From the NCBI RefSeq assembly GCF_000285595.1, contig NZ_HE611067.1:250214-314213 (forward strand): a stretch of 64,000 bases of DNA, written 5' to 3'. The notes under the pieces are model-generated. The model had not been told where the DNA came from, did no database searches, and saw nothing but the letters and a program-made list of their open reading frames with translations. Origin of the DNA: Kurthia senegalensis. Lineage in GTDB: Bacteria > Bacillota > Bacilli > Bacillales_A > Planococcaceae. A program made the translations under genes and the position numbers. Shown here in pieces: positions 42,929 to 52,990 of the stretch (its first letter is position 1; every line of letters begins with the position of its first letter).

Positions 42929-44042
42929 ATGAACGTCATCGGATTAATGTCTGGCACTTCATTAGATGGATTAGATATCGCTTTCGTTTCAATTGAAGAA
43001 AACATACAAAACTATAAAATGCACGCTTTTTTAACAGTTCCATTCCCTAGCCAATTGCTACAAAAAATTAAAAAAAGTATTGAAAGCAACTCCTTATCAG
43101 CTGCATTCATTTGTAGCTTAAACTTTGAAATTTCTTATTTTTATGCAGATGCTATTGAAGTATTTTGTGAAAAAATTTTCTATTTCACATGAAGATATTG
43201 ACCTAATTGGCACACACGGACAAACCGTTCATCATCAACCAGTAGCAGAACAAGATTTTATTCGTTCAACGCTTCAATTAGGTGAGCCAAGTATTTTAGT
43301 TGAAAAATTCAACTGTCCGGTCGTTTCTAATTTTAGATCGATGGACATCGCAGCTGGCGGTCAAGGTGCGCCTCTTGTTGCTTATGTAGACAGCCAACTT
43401 TTCTCAGAAAAAAACAAACATATTGCACTTCTTAACATTGGGGGGATTAGCAATGTCACTTCCTTATCAGATAAAAAAACGATTGCTTACGATTGCGGAC
43501 CGGGTAATATGATGATCGATTATTTATGTATGCATTTTCACAAGCAACCATACGACAAAAATGGATTCTTCGCTTCACAAGGCCAAATAAATAAACAAGT
43601 AGTAGACATTTTATTAAAAGACACATATTTTAAAAAACGACCTCCAAAAACGACAGGAAGAGAAAAATTCGGAAAACATTTTTGTGATGAACTATTGAAA
43701 AACTATCCGACAATTCTTCCGAATGATTGGATTGCGACCGCGACATATTTCACAGCTAAAACCATTGTAAAAAGCTTTTTAGATTTCCTTCCAACACCCG
43801 TTGATCGCCTCATCGTAAGCGGGGGTGGTGCATATAATCAAACGCTAATGGAGCACATCGTACAACTATTGCCGCATACAAAAATCATACTATCAGATGG
43901 ACTTGGGATTAGTGCTGAAAGTAAAGAGGCTGTTTATTTTGCTCTACTAGCTTTCGATACATTTAATAGAAAGCCAAACAATCTTCCCCAAGCAACTGGT
44001 GCACATAAACGAGTTATTCTCGGTAGCGTTACGTACAATTGA
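42929..44042 (+). pseudogene. anmK: Anhydro-N-acetylmuramic acid kinase, broken by frameshift
   Basis: Two overlapping frames join to about 370 residues, the usual AnmK length. The first begins NVIGLMSGTSLDGLDIAFV, the AnmK ATP-site start, and stops at 43192. The second, +1 frame, has LIGTHGQTVHHQP, VSNFRSMDIAAGGQGAPLV, NIGGISNVT, DCGPGNMMID and SGGGAYN. The break lies in the A6 run around 43170-43175; five A would restore the frame (IEVFCEKFSISHED). AnmK phosphorylates and opens 1,6-anhydroMurNAc for MurQ. Either a sequencing error or a recent loss, since both halves are well conserved. GAAGGAGGA precedes the ATG. Confidence 0.8.
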
Positions 44043-44128
44043 ATGATTAATTTCCAAAAAAAGAAAAAATAACTAATTTATCTCCTATTTTTGGTATACT
44101 ATGACTAAACACTTTAAGGAGCTTAGAC

Positions 44129-45064
44129 ATGTATAAAAAATTACTAAGTGGCACAATTTTAACTGCGAGCATCTTCGGCCTTTCAACATGGCTTCATAGC
44201 GAAGAAGCAAGTGCGATTACGTACACAGAAGCTTATTTCTCAAAGCTCGAGTACAAAGATGCAAAACATGACGAAGAACGTCTATTGAACTCGAAAGCGA
44301 GCTTAACGCTGCAAACGACAAAGGAGAAGCAAGGGAAAGTACGTAGTACAAGTTTAGTACTTTATCCGAAAAACCAATCGATCATCTCGAAAGATCGTTC
44401 TGGAAACGGAGAAGTTGGTCTAAAATTAACGCGTGATGGGAAAGCATACGGCTTTGTCACACAACTAGAAAAATACAAAAATACGACGTACACATTGATT
44501 GAGCAAGGAAAAGGCAAAACATTCTATACACCAAAAGGAATCAAAGTGCGCATTGGCTATTCATCAAAAGGAAACTTATATTACAAATGGGGGAACCATG
44601 AAGTCATCGTTCGAACAGATGGTTCAATCAAACGATATGACGGGAAAGAAATTAGCGACAAAAAAGTACGCACGTACAATGTTACGAAACAAAAGAAAAC
44701 CGGTACGACTGCTGAAAAGCTCGTTCATGAGGCAAAACGACTTGCTGGTGGACAATACGTTTACAATGGACAATCTCTCTTCTACGGACTCGATTGTGCG
44801 ACGTATACACAAAAAATTTATATGAACGTACTCGGCATTGATATCGGTTCTACGACAAAAGCACAACGCGCACGCGCAACAGCTGTAAAATCAGTTAAAA
44901 ATGCGAAAGTCGGAGATATTTTATACGATAACAAAGGACATGTCGGCATTTACGTAGGCAATGGGAAAGCATATGACATGCTAATCGGCGGCGCTAAACT
45001 TCATAAACTGAGTCATTGGAAATGGCAAGTTGCGATGAGTTACAGCCAGAAACCAGTTAAATAA
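44129..45064 (+). CDS. Secreted NlpC/P60-like cell-wall peptidase
   Basis: 311 residues with a signal peptide (residues 1-29, cut near AEEASA). A middle region of about 160 residues has no recognised fold. The C-terminal third is NlpC/P60-like: AEKLVHEAKRLAGGQYVYNG, GLDCATYTQKIY with catalytic Cys, and GHVGIYVGNGKAYD with catalytic His. Such enzymes cut stem peptides of peptidoglycan. It follows anmK by 86 bases on the same strand with its own ribosome site TAAGGAG. Confidence 0.78.
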   Translation: MYKKLLSGTILTASIFGLSTWLHSEEASAITYTEAYFSKLEYKDAKHDEERLLNSKASLTLQTTKEKQGKVRSTSLVLYPKNQSIISKDRSGNGEVGLKLTRDGKAYGFVTQLEKYKNTTYTLIEQGKGKTFYTPKGIKVRIGYSSKGNLYYKWGNHEVIVRTDGSIKRYDGKEISDKKVRTYNVTKQKKTGTTAEKLVHEAKRLAGGQYVYNGQSLFYGLDCATYTQKIYMNVLGIDIGSTTKAQRARATAVKSVKNAKVGDILYDNKGHVGIYVGNGKAYDMLIGGAKLHKLSHWKWQVAMSYSQKPVK

Positions 45065-45138
45065 TTCCACTTATTTAAAAAATGGTATAAAATTAAGTTA
45101 ACACTATACTTTATATTCATTTGGAAAGGGTGACGTTC

Positions 45139-45738
45139 ATGGTATTTCATGCACAATCTGATACACAATCTGATTATTTACGCGCAACAGAAATCATTAA
45201 CTTTGAACATCCAATCATTCAACAGCTCATTGATTCCTTGCAAATTGATACGAAGTCGGACGTAGAAAAAGCCCGTATTTTCTATGAATTTGTACGCGAT
45301 GAAGTGAGCCATTCATGGGATGAGCAGCAAACTATCGTCACTGTATCTGCCTCAGATGTAGCTGAAAAAAGAACTGGTATTTGTTATGCAAAAGCAAATT
45401 TATTGGCGGCTTTATTACGTCATGAAGGCATTCCTAGCGGCTTCTGCTATCAACGTCTCATGTTGTTCGACACACCTGAACAAGGGTATTATTTACATGC
45501 ATTCAATGCGATTTTTCTAGAAAAATATGCACGTTGGATTTTCGTAGATGCTCGCGGTAATGTGTTTGCTGACTTTTCAATGGATGAACCGAGTCTCGCA
45601 TTCACTCCAAATGAATCGTTAGGTGAGAAGACGTATAAGACGATTTTTACGGACCCTAATGAACGCTCTATTCAAACGTTGCAACAAGCGACAAACGCAC
45701 TTGAAATGTATACGAGTGCCCTTCCAGATGAACTGTAA
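45139..45738 (+). CDS. Transglutaminase-like domain protein
   Basis: 199 residues, no signal peptide. The Cys-His-Asp triad of the transglutaminase-like fold is visible: Cys in KRTGICYAKANLLAALLR, His in YYLHAFNAIFL, Asp in WIFVDARGN. The segment FYEFVRDEVSHSW is typical of the N-terminal part. Cytosolic protease-like role, substrate unknown. The ATG at 45139 is chosen over a TTG at 45121 as AAAGGGTGA lies in between. Strong terminator downstream. Confidence 0.78.
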   Translation: MVFHAQSDTQSDYLRATEIINFEHPIIQQLIDSLQIDTKSDVEKARIFYEFVRDEVSHSWDEQQTIVTVSASDVAEKRTGICYAKANLLAALLRHEGIPSGFCYQRLMLFDTPEQGYYLHAFNAIFLEKYARWIFVDARGNVFADFSMDEPSLAFTPNESLGEKTYKTIFTDPNERSIQTLQQATNALEMYTSALPDEL

Positions 45739-45752
45739 CGCATAAACATAAT

Positions 45753-45790
45753 AAAAGGTCGGAACAAAAATTCGTTCCGACCTTTTATTT
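45753..45790 (+). terminator. Terminator after transglutaminase-like gene
   Basis: AAAAGGTCGGAAC...GTTCCGACCTTTT, a 13-bp stem. The left arm contains GTCGGAACAAA, similar to the GGGACA box of the dispersed repeats. Confidence 0.8.
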
Positions 45791-45811
45791 ATTCTTTCTT
45801 ATGACAAGCAC

Positions 45812-46087
45812 TCATTTTAAATACACTTTACCGTTATTTAGTTTGACGATTGAAAATAAACATTCATCCGGAAAATTTTCACCTACGTACTGTAAATCTT
45901 TAAGATGCGCATAAATCGTTCGCCGATCCGGTTTTATCGGCAACGCAAATTCCCTTTTAGCGTACGTAGCAATCTCAGTTGCATTTAATGGATTTTCTAT
46001 ATTAGAATATTTTTTCAAAATTAAATATGTATACATAAATAATAAGTTTTGCTGCGCAATCATTCTCACCCGCTTCATCAGTAGCAC
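45812..46087 (-). CDS. Small winged-helix protein, WYL-regulator N-terminus-like
   Basis: 91 residues or slightly fewer. NATEIATYAKREFALPIKPDRRTIYAHLKDL resembles the HTH of WYL-domain regulators, but no WYL domain follows. It could be a stand-alone small regulator or a truncated one. Several starts are possible (GTG 46087, ATG 46078, ATG 46063) and no clear ribosome site decides. Confidence 0.5.
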   Translation of the reverse strand: MLLMKRVRMIAQQNLLFMYTYLILKKYSNIENPLNATEIATYAKREFALPIKPDRRTIYAHLKDLQYVGENFPDECLFSIVKLNNGKVYLK

Positions 46088-46200
46088 TATTGTACAATCA
46101 CATTTTATAGTAACATATAACTATAAAGAAAAGTAAGTACATCGTTCTAAAAATGAATACAAAAAAAAGAATTCCCTACTCGTAGGCAACTCTTCTCACG

Positions 46201-46392
46201 TTACGAAACACTCTCTTGTTTTCGATATCGAATTTCTTCCAATACGATCAGCACAACCCCGACAACAATCCACATCGCCATTGACTTCATCAACTGACTC
46301 TCATTCATCAGCTTCGTTGTATAACTTAAAATATGAAAAAATGACACGGCCACTACTAACATAAATAAGTTCAAATATAAATGCATCGTCAT
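46201..46392 (-). CDS. Small two-helix membrane protein
   Basis: 63 residues with helices at about 5-25 and 36-52 and a basic tail (EEIRYRKQESVS). GGAGGGATG leads into the start region. I do not recognise the family. Single gene. Confidence 0.5.
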   Translation of the reverse strand: MTMHLYLNLFMLVVAVSFFHILSYTTKLMNESQLMKSMAMWIVVGVVLIVLEEIRYRKQESVS

Positions 46393-46769
46393 CCCTCCAA
46401 TAAAATGTGGAAAATTCTAATTATTTATAACTTTATCATGAAACACACCATTTCGTCGATATTTTAGACTAAAAGTTGTTTATTTTATTTTCACCATTTC
46501 AAGTTATATTGAATTATTTACATACATATATTTGGAATTTAATTTAAAAGAAAAAATGACACAATTCTATTCTTCAAACATTTTTTCAGCGTCTAATCAT
46601 ACAAACTAGATTTCACATTTTGTTTTAAAATATGCCATCTATTCATTCGGTGTATATGCACTAGCAATCGCATTCCACACACAAATAAAAAGCAGGCATA
46701 GCCTAAAGACCATGCCTGCTTTTTGTATTGGACTAAGTTTATTCCTTAGCCTTTTTATAAAAGAGTGTT
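46393..46769. other. Intergenic region with terminator of ribose operon
   Basis: 377 AT-rich bases. At 46688-46727 a hairpin (AAAAGCAGGCAT...ATGCCTGCTTTTT) ends the ribose operon on the minus strand. The remaining 290 bases show nothing that I can assign beyond the promoter of the small membrane-protein gene. Confidence 0.6.
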
Positions 46770-47693
46770 TTATTTTTTAATCAATTCTAATTCTACTGGA
46801 ATATTTTTCTCTACTTTTTCACCTTTTAATGATTTCACAGCTGTTTCAATGGCAATTTCACCAATTTCAGTCGGTTTTTGTGCAATTGTTGCGATCATCT
46901 TACCATCTTTAACAGCTTTTACACCATCATCTGTTGCATCAAAACCAACCACTTTTATGTCTTTACCAGATGCTTCGATTGCTTCAACTGCACCTAATGC
47001 CATTTCATCATTTTGTGCGAATACACCTTTGATGTCTGATTTAGATTGTAAAATATTTTCCATTACAGTTAAACCTTCAGCACGATTGAAGTTAGCTGTT
47101 TGAGAAGCGACAACATCGAAGCCTGATTTCGCAATTTCTTCGAAGCCAGCACCACGTTCTGTTGCAGCAGAAGAACCTGCTACACCTTCAAGTTGCGCAA
47201 CTTTAGCACCTTTACCGATTACTTCTTGTAAATATTCAGCGGCCATTTTACCACCTAATTTATTATCTGAAGCGATGTGAGAAACAACTTCCCCACCGTC
47301 AGAAGCACGGTCAACTGTAATGACAGGGATGTTTGCATCATTTGCAGATTCTACAGCTGAAGCAACTGCTTTTGAATCTGTTGGGTTTACGATAATTAAA
47401 TCAACATCTTGTTGGATTAAGTCTTCAATGTCTGACGCTTGTTTAGAAGCGTTATCTTGTGCATCTACGACTGTTAAGTTTACTTTTTCATCTTTTGCTT
47501 CTGCTTTAGCACCGTCTGATAATGTGACGAAGAATGGGTTGTTTAACGTCGATACAGACATCCCAATTTTCAAATCATCTGTTGATTTTTTAGAATCGGA
47601 TGATTTGTCGTCGCCGTTTGGAGACATTGAGCAAGCGCCTAGTAATAATGAAGAAGAAAGTAAAGCTGTCCACGATAATTTTTTAATGTTCAT
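46770..47693 (-). CDS. rbsB: Ribose ABC importer, binding lipoprotein
   Basis: 307 residues. Lipobox LLGAC, so lipid-anchored at the outer membrane face. The mature part is a type-I periplasmic binding fold: IGMSVSTLNNPFFVTLSDGAK, DLIIVNPTDSKAVASAVESA, and GFDATDDGVKAVKDGKMIATIAQ. It binds ribose and hands it to RbsC. Last gene of the operon. Confidence 0.92.
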   Translation of the reverse strand: MNIKKLSWTALLSSSLLLGACSMSPNGDDKSSDSKKSTDDLKIGMSVSTLNNPFFVTLSDGAKAEAKDEKVNLTVVDAQDNASKQASDIEDLIQQDVDLIIVNPTDSKAVASAVESANDANIPVITVDRASDGGEVVSHIASDNKLGGKMAAEYLQEVIGKGAKVAQLEGVAGSSAATERGAGFEEIAKSGFDVVASQTANFNRAEGLTVMENILQSKSDIKGVFAQNDEMALGAVEAIEASGKDIKVVGFDATDDGVKAVKDGKMIATIAQKPTEIGEIAIETAVKSLKGEKVEKNIPVELELIKK

Positions 47694-47721
47694 TTGAAAA
47701 ATACCCCTTTTTTTAGCTTGA

Positions 47722-48666
47722 TTAAGCTGTTTTTTTACGATCCAATAATACAGCGAATAAAATAACTAACCCTTTAACAACTTGTTGGTAGAATGAAGAA
47801 ACACCGATTAAGTTAAGACCGTTGTTTAATACACCGATAATTAATGCACCGATTAATGTACCAACAATCCAACCACGACCACCAGTTAAGCTTGTACCAC
47901 CTAATACGACAGCAGCAATTGCATCTAATTCGTATGATTCACCAGCAGTTGGTTGCGCTGAATTTAAACGAGAAGTTAAAATCAATGCAGCGAGTGCGGC
48001 TAACATACCTGTTAAAGCGTAAACAGCAATGGTAATGCGGTTTACGTTGATACCAGAAAGACGAGAAGCTTCTGCGTTACCACCTACTGCATATACGCGA
48101 CGACCGAATGTCGTTTTGCGTAAGATGAAGTATAGAACGAAGAAAGCAATGACCATCGTTACGACCGGAACAGGAATTCCTAAGAAGTAACCTTTACCAA
48201 ACATTTGGAATGAAGCATGATCACCTAACCCTGAGATTGGTTTACCATCCATGTAGACGAGCGTAGCACCACGATAAATCGTCATCGTCGCTAATGTTGC
48301 GATGAATGGTGCTACTTTCCCTTTTGCAATAATGACACCGTTAATGGCACCTAAAATTAACCCTAAGATTAACGCAACAGCCATTGCGATAATTGGATCT
48401 ACACCACTTGAAAGTAATCCAGCGGCTACAGCACCCGTTAGTGCGAGGGTCGAACCGACAGATAAATCGATCCCCCCTGTTAAAATAACAAAGGTCATCC
48501 CGAATGCGATTAACGCACTAATTGAAACTTGACGTAAAACGTTGAAAATATTGTTAGCTGTTAAAAAGCTAGGACTCATGATAGAAATAATAACGACAAT
48601 TAATAGTAATCCAAATAGCGGTCCTAATTTTTGAATAAGGCCTTTGGTTGAATTAGTTTTGGACAA
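47722..48666 (-). CDS. rbsC: Ribose ABC importer, permease
   Basis: 314 residues with about ten membrane helices and family segments [36 protein letters not shown] and [18 protein letters not shown]. The TTG at 48666 fits best, with GGAGGTG 6 bases before it; an ATG at 48687 lies ahead of that site. It overlaps the rbsA end by 14 bases. Confidence 0.92.
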   Translation of the reverse strand: MSKTNSTKGLIQKLGPLFGLLLIVVIISIMSPSFLTANNIFNVLRQVSISALIAFGMTFVILTGGIDLSVGSTLALTGAVAAGLLSSGVDPIIAMAVALILGLILGAINGVIIAKGKVAPFIATLATMTIYRGATLVYMDGKPISGLGDHASFQMFGKGYFLGIPVPVVTMVIAFFVLYFILRKTTFGRRVYAVGGNAEASRLSGINVNRITIAVYALTGMLAALAALILTSRLNSAQPTAGESYELDAIAAVVLGGTSLTGGRGWIVGTLIGALIIGVLNNGLNLIGVSSFYQQVVKGLVILFAVLLDRKKTA

Positions 48667-50152
48667 CTTTGTCACCTCCAGTAGCATAATGCATAATTTT
48701 TTCTTGTGTCATATCTTCACCAGATACTTCACCTGTAATTTTTCCTTCGTGCATAACGAGTACGCGGTCTGACATACCGATTACTTCTGGTAATTCAGAA
48801 GAAATCATTAAGATTGCCACGCCTTGTTCGGCAAGATCGTTCATAATTTGATAAATTTCTTTTTTAGCACCGATATCTACGCCACGAGTAGGTTCATCTA
48901 AAATTAAAATTTTAGGGGCAATACCGAGCCATTTCGCAATAACTACTTTTTGTTGGTTACCACCTGATAAAGCTTTGGCAGAAAGGTCAATACTAGCCGT
49001 TTTAACACCTAATTTTTCAACGAGATTTTGAACGAATGTACGCTCTTGTTTAGATGAAATAAAACCTGATTGCGCCGTTTTATCAAAGTTCGTCATTGAA
49101 ATATTATCTTTAATCGAAAAATCGACGACTAACCCTTGTGTTTTACGGTCTTCTGTTACGAAGCCCATTCCTAATTTAATCGCTTGGCGAGGGTTTTTGA
49201 TTTTTACTTTTTTGTCGTCAATCAAAATTTCACCTTTTGCCATTTTACGGAAGCCGAATAATGCTTGGGCAATTTCTGTACGACCTGCACCCATTAATCC
49301 TGCTAACGCAACGATTTCACCTTTACGAACGTTGAAATGAATATCCTCACACAATCCTGGGCGAGTTAATCCTTTCACTTCCAATTTCACATCACCTAAC
49401 GTCACATTACGTGAAGGGAAACGTTCTCCAAGTTCACGACCTACCATCATTTGAACGATTTCATCGAATGTCGTTTTTTTAATTTCACGCACACCGACGG
49501 ATTGGCCGTCACGTAAAATCGTAATACGATCACAAATCGCGAAAATTTCTTCCATACGGTGAGAAATATAAACGAATGAAACGCCCTCACTTTGAAGCTT
49601 ACGAATCGTTTTAAATAACGTGTGAATTTCACGATCCGTTAGTGCCGCTGTCGGTTCATCCATGACGATTACTTTTGCATTTGTTTCAATCGCTTTCGCA
49701 ATTTCAATAATTTGTTGTTTCCCGACAGATAACGTACCTGCTGGTGTGCGAACGTCGATATCTAAACCTAATTGTTTTAAAATACGTGTCGCTTCACGGT
49801 TCATTTCTTTGTTTTTCAAAATTCCGAAACCTGCTGTTTGTTCATTCCCTAAAAATAAGTTTTCCGCCACTGTTAAGTCGGGCAAAATATTTAATTCTTG
49901 GTGGATAACCGCGATTCCTTTTGCTTCCGCTTCTTTTGGTGATTTGAATGTCACTTCCTCACCATCTACTTTGATGACACCGTTATCACGATTGTAAATG
50001 CCTGTTAGAATTTTCATCATCGTAGATTTACCTGCACCGTTTTCGCCCATTAAAGCATGAATTTCGCCATCTGCTAATTCAAACTGAACATCTTTTAATA
50101 CGACGTTTCCATTAAAGGCTTTACAAATACCTGACATTTCGATCATTTGCAT
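48653..50152 (-). CDS. rbsA: Ribose ABC importer, double ATPase
   Basis: 499 residues with two nucleotide-binding domains. The first has [30 protein letters not shown] and [15 protein letters not shown]; the second has a degenerate Walker A ([16 protein letters not shown]), [15 protein letters not shown] and [19 protein letters not shown]. This asymmetry is normal for RbsA. It drives RbsC. Confidence 0.95.
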   Translation of the reverse strand: MQMIEMSGICKAFNGNVVLKDVQFELADGEIHALMGENGAGKSTMMKILTGIYNRDNGVIKVDGEEVTFKSPKEAEAKGIAVIHQELNILPDLTVAENLFLGNEQTAGFGILKNKEMNREATRILKQLGLDIDVRTPAGTLSVGKQQIIEIAKAIETNAKVIVMDEPTAALTDREIHTLFKTIRKLQSEGVSFVYISHRMEEIFAICDRITILRDGQSVGVREIKKTTFDEIVQMMVGRELGERFPSRNVTLGDVKLEVKGLTRPGLCEDIHFNVRKGEIVALAGLMGAGRTEIAQALFGFRKMAKGEILIDDKKVKIKNPRQAIKLGMGFVTEDRKTQGLVVDFSIKDNISMTNFDKTAQSGFISSKQERTFVQNLVEKLGVKTASIDLSAKALSGGNQQKVVIAKWLGIAPKILILDEPTRGVDIGAKKEIYQIMNDLAEQGVAILMISSELPEVIGMSDRVLVMHEGKITGEVSGEDMTQEKIMHYATGGDKVVQN

Positions 50153-50164
50153 TCCCCTCCTTTT

Positions 50165-50557
50165 CTAAAAAATGACACCTGATTGCAATAAAATATTGGC
50201 ATATGGTGTTGCTTCACCTGTACGAATAATTACTTTTGCTTCTTTTGATAATTGTTTTAGTTGTTCATGGCTGACTTCTTCAAAAGGCGTTCGAATCAAC
50301 TCGTGAACTTCTTTGTAAAGGCTTTCATTTTCAGCTGACATTTCAGTTGCAATGATGGCTTTTTCACTATTGTAATCTGCTAGAACCGTTTCTAAAATGG
50401 CCATGAAACCAGGTTCTCCGATTTTATATGATAAATCAATACACGTGACACCATCTGGAATTGGTAACCCACAGTCCGCAATCATAATACGATCTGTATG
50501 CCCAATACGAGCAAAAATTCCAGCTAGTTCACGATTTAAAATTCCGAGCTTTTTCAT
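50165..50557 (-). CDS. rbsD: D-ribose pyranase
   Basis: 130 residues of the RbsD/FucU family: GILNRELAGIFARIGHTDRIMIADCGLPIP at the start and TGEATPYANILLQSGVIF at the end, with His in GHTD. It speeds the change of beta-pyranose to furanose ribose for RbsK. Its ATG overlaps the rbsK stop by one base. Confidence 0.95.
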   Translation of the reverse strand: MKKLGILNRELAGIFARIGHTDRIMIADCGLPIPDGVTCIDLSYKIGEPGFMAILETVLADYNSEKAIIATEMSAENESLYKEVHELIRTPFEEVSHEQLKQLSKEAKVIIRTGEATPYANILLQSGVIF

Positions 50558-51438
50558 TAAGCGTTTAAGCCTCCTAAGCGTTGTTCAACGGCTTCTTTTT
50601 CAGGCATTCCACCTTGCGCACCAAATTGTTCAACAGATAATGATGCCGCAATGTTCGCAAATTCTACTGCTTTCTTAAGAGTAAGTCCTATTGTCATCGC
50701 GTATGCGAATGCACCATTAAATGTATCCCCCGCACCTGTCGTATCAACCGGTGTTGTTTTGAACCCTTTGACGAATACATGTTGTTGTCCATCAAAATAA
50801 CGTGCGCCGTCTGCACCGAGTGTTACGATTAATTGATTCGGAAATTGTTCAAGCGCAGCTTCCACATCTTCTTTAAAAATGTCTGCACATTCCGTTTCAT
50901 TCGGTGTGAAGTAAGCAACGCGGTCCATCCACTCTGCTTTGAAGTTTTCAGCTGGTGCCGGATTTAATAACACCTTCGTACCGAGCTGTTTGCAAACGTT
51001 CAATGCATATTCAACTGTTTGTTGTGGGATTTCTAATTGCATGATGACAAGATCACTTTTTTCAATCAACGCTTTCGCCGCATCGATTTCTTTTTCAGTT
51101 ACGTCGTTATTTGCACCTGGTACGACGATAATACGATTATCTTGTTCAAATAATGTAATATTCGCGATACCTGTAGCCGTTTCACTCGTCATAACGAATT
51201 GATCTTGAATCGTTTCTTTTTGAAGAATCGTACGTAATTCGTGTCCGAACGCGTCATTACCAACAGCGCCGACCATATGTACATCTCCACCTAAACGAGC
51301 GACAGCAACAGCTTGGTTGGCTCCTTTACCACCAGGTACGGTGTGAAAGCCTTGACCAAAAACGGTTTCGCCCTGTTTTGGAAAAACCGCCGTTTCTACG
51401 ACGATATCCATATTAATACTTCCAATTACTGTAATCAT
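50557..51438 (-). CDS. rbsK: Ribokinase
   Basis: 293 residues of the PfkB family: VIGSINMDIVVE, VPGGKGANQAVAVARLGGDVHMVGAVGND near the start, and TTPVDTTGAGDTFNGAFAYAM with the catalytic Asp. It phosphorylates ribose at O5. Overlaps the rbsR stop by 4 bases. Confidence 0.95.
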   Translation of the reverse strand: MITVIGSINMDIVVETAVFPKQGETVFGQGFHTVPGGKGANQAVAVARLGGDVHMVGAVGNDAFGHELRTILQKETIQDQFVMTSETATGIANITLFEQDNRIIVVPGANNDVTEKEIDAAKALIEKSDLVIMQLEIPQQTVEYALNVCKQLGTKVLLNPAPAENFKAEWMDRVAYFTPNETECADIFKEDVEAALEQFPNQLIVTLGADGARYFDGQQHVFVKGFKTTPVDTTGAGDTFNGAFAYAMTIGLTLKKAVEFANIAASLSVEQFGAQGGMPEKEAVEQRLGGLNA

Positions 51439-52424
51439 GAGTTTGTTCCTCTTTTCGTTGAATTTCGAATGAGCAATTTCGGTGGGAACACGACACGCGT
51501 TTCCTTCATTTGTTGCCCATTAATTAATGTAAGCAACAAATCCGTTGCCGTTTGTCCCATTTCTGTAATTGGTTGTGCGATTGTCGTCAACTCTGGCGAT
51601 AAAAGCTTCGTAATATTTATGCCATCATATCCAATCACACTCAACTTTTCTGGAACGTTCAAATGAAATGTTTCTGCTGCTTTCATCACGCCAATTGCGG
51701 AGGCGTCACTACAAGCGAACACCGCATCGTACTGAATGTTTTCTGCAAAATGCTGTGCTGCTATTTGCTTCGCAGATTCAAAATCAAACGGACTCACAAT
51801 TACGTCTACTTGAATTTCTGGATGCTTGTTCATTTCATTTTCAAATCCAAGCATCCGGTCGTTCGCGACGTCTATTTGCAATGGTCCACGCACACACAAA
51901 ATTCGTTTATGCCCCTCTGCAATTAAATATTGCGCTGCAAGCTGTCCTCCAAGCACATTGTCCGTTGTCACGGTCGGAATCGCTTCCGATAAATGACGGT
52001 CAAGTGCAACAATCGGTATGTCCAGTTGCTTGTAAAAGTTTGCTTCAATATGATTGGTCGTCACAATCAAACCAGCGACGTAGTTTTGCTGTAACGAGCG
52101 AATGTAATGTTTTTCTTGTTCTTCTGTATCTCCCGCATTACATAAAACGACCGTATACCCATGTTTATAAGCTGTTTTTTCAACTGCTTTCGCTAACTCT
52201 GGAAAATACGGATTCGTAATGTCTGGAACGATTAGTCCGATCATGTTCGTTTGTTTCGTCGTCAATGATCTCGCCATTTGATTGGGTGAATAATTTAATT
52301 TTCCAATGGCACGTTCAATCGCATCTTTCGCAGCTTGACTGACATATCCTTTTTTATTGATGTGTCTTGATACAGTTGCGACTGACACGCCCGCTTGTTT
52401 TGCAACATCACGAATCGTTACCAT
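51435..52424 (-). CDS. rbsR: LacI-family ribose operon repressor
   Basis: 329 residues: N-terminal LacI HTH (VTIRDVAKQAGVSVATVSRHINKKGYVS), hinge NQMARSLTTKQTNMIGLIVPDI and a sugar-binding C-terminal part. It heads the operon rbsRKDACB. The ATG at 52424 (after GGGGTGAAG) is used; the frame open to 52478 would cover the operator. It should repress its own promoter until ribose binds. Confidence 0.93.
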   Translation of the reverse strand: MVTIRDVAKQAGVSVATVSRHINKKGYVSQAAKDAIERAIGKLNYSPNQMARSLTTKQTNMIGLIVPDITNPYFPELAKAVEKTAYKHGYTVVLCNAGDTEEQEKHYIRSLQQNYVAGLIVTTNHIEANFYKQLDIPIVALDRHLSEAIPTVTTDNVLGGQLAAQYLIAEGHKRILCVRGPLQIDVANDRMLGFENEMNKHPEIQVDVIVSPFDFESAKQIAAQHFAENIQYDAVFACSDASAIGVMKAAETFHLNVPEKLSVIGYDGINITKLLSPELTTIAQPITEMGQTATDLLLTLINGQQMKETRVVFPPKLLIRNSTKRGTNS

Positions 52425-52459
52425 TTCTTCACCCCAAATCCTCTGTGTAACCGGTTCCA

Positions 52460-52507
52460 TGTGTAACCGATTACACATAATATATAGGACATAAATTGTT
52501 GTGTCAA
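52460..52507 (-). promoter_or_regulatory. rbs promoter and LacI-type operator
   Basis: TTGACA (52502-52507), 17 bases, TATATT (52479-52484), then the near-palindrome TGTGTAATCGGTTACACA (52460-52477) at the expected start of transcription, all on the minus strand. A half-similar TGGAACCGGTTACACA lies next to it (52445-52459). Confidence 0.8.
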
Positions 52508-52990
52508 CACATTTTTCAATTAGGTTATACTAATTTACATTTTCAAATTAGTTGAATACTTATGTTTATAGAAAAATTTTATTTAAATAGAAAAAACTGA
52601 TTAAATAAGATGTAACAGTTTTTTTCTAAAGAAATTCATTATGCTTTCGAAAAGAAATATTATTTTATTCACAAGTTTTTATAATGAAATATTATTTCAT
52701 AAAAAGCATTTACGTAGTGAAATATACATTAAAAAAACCGATTACGTCACACCATTAATAAATAGCATAGCCTAATCAAAAAAGTAGAAAAACTGTGCTA
52801 CTACAGAATGATTTTTGAACTAAAAACGTATCACTTTAATGAAAATAAGCGTTCACATTTAGTTAAATACCATTTTTTATAAAAATAAAACAATCCAAAA
52901 TTTCCTCTCGGATAAATTTGGATTGTTTTACGTGTTCATTTTATATGTATGTAACGTCCTTCTGTTTTGAGTAACTTTTTCACAGAAGTG
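52508..52990. other. AT-rich intergenic region with terminator
   Basis: About 480 bases between the ribose operon promoter and a small membrane gene. At 52887-52929 a hairpin (AAAACAATCCAAA...TTTGGATTGTTTT) ends the genes to the right on the minus strand. At 52735-52750 stands ACCGATTACGTCAC, a half-site resembling the RbsR operator. The rest is very AT-rich without visible genes. Confidence 0.5.

Noticed and set aside
43160-43190. Programmed ribosomal frameshift in anmK
   Set aside because: The needed shift is +1 in an A-run; no -1 slippery heptamer in the right frame, no pseudoknot seen, and AnmK is not known to use recoding.
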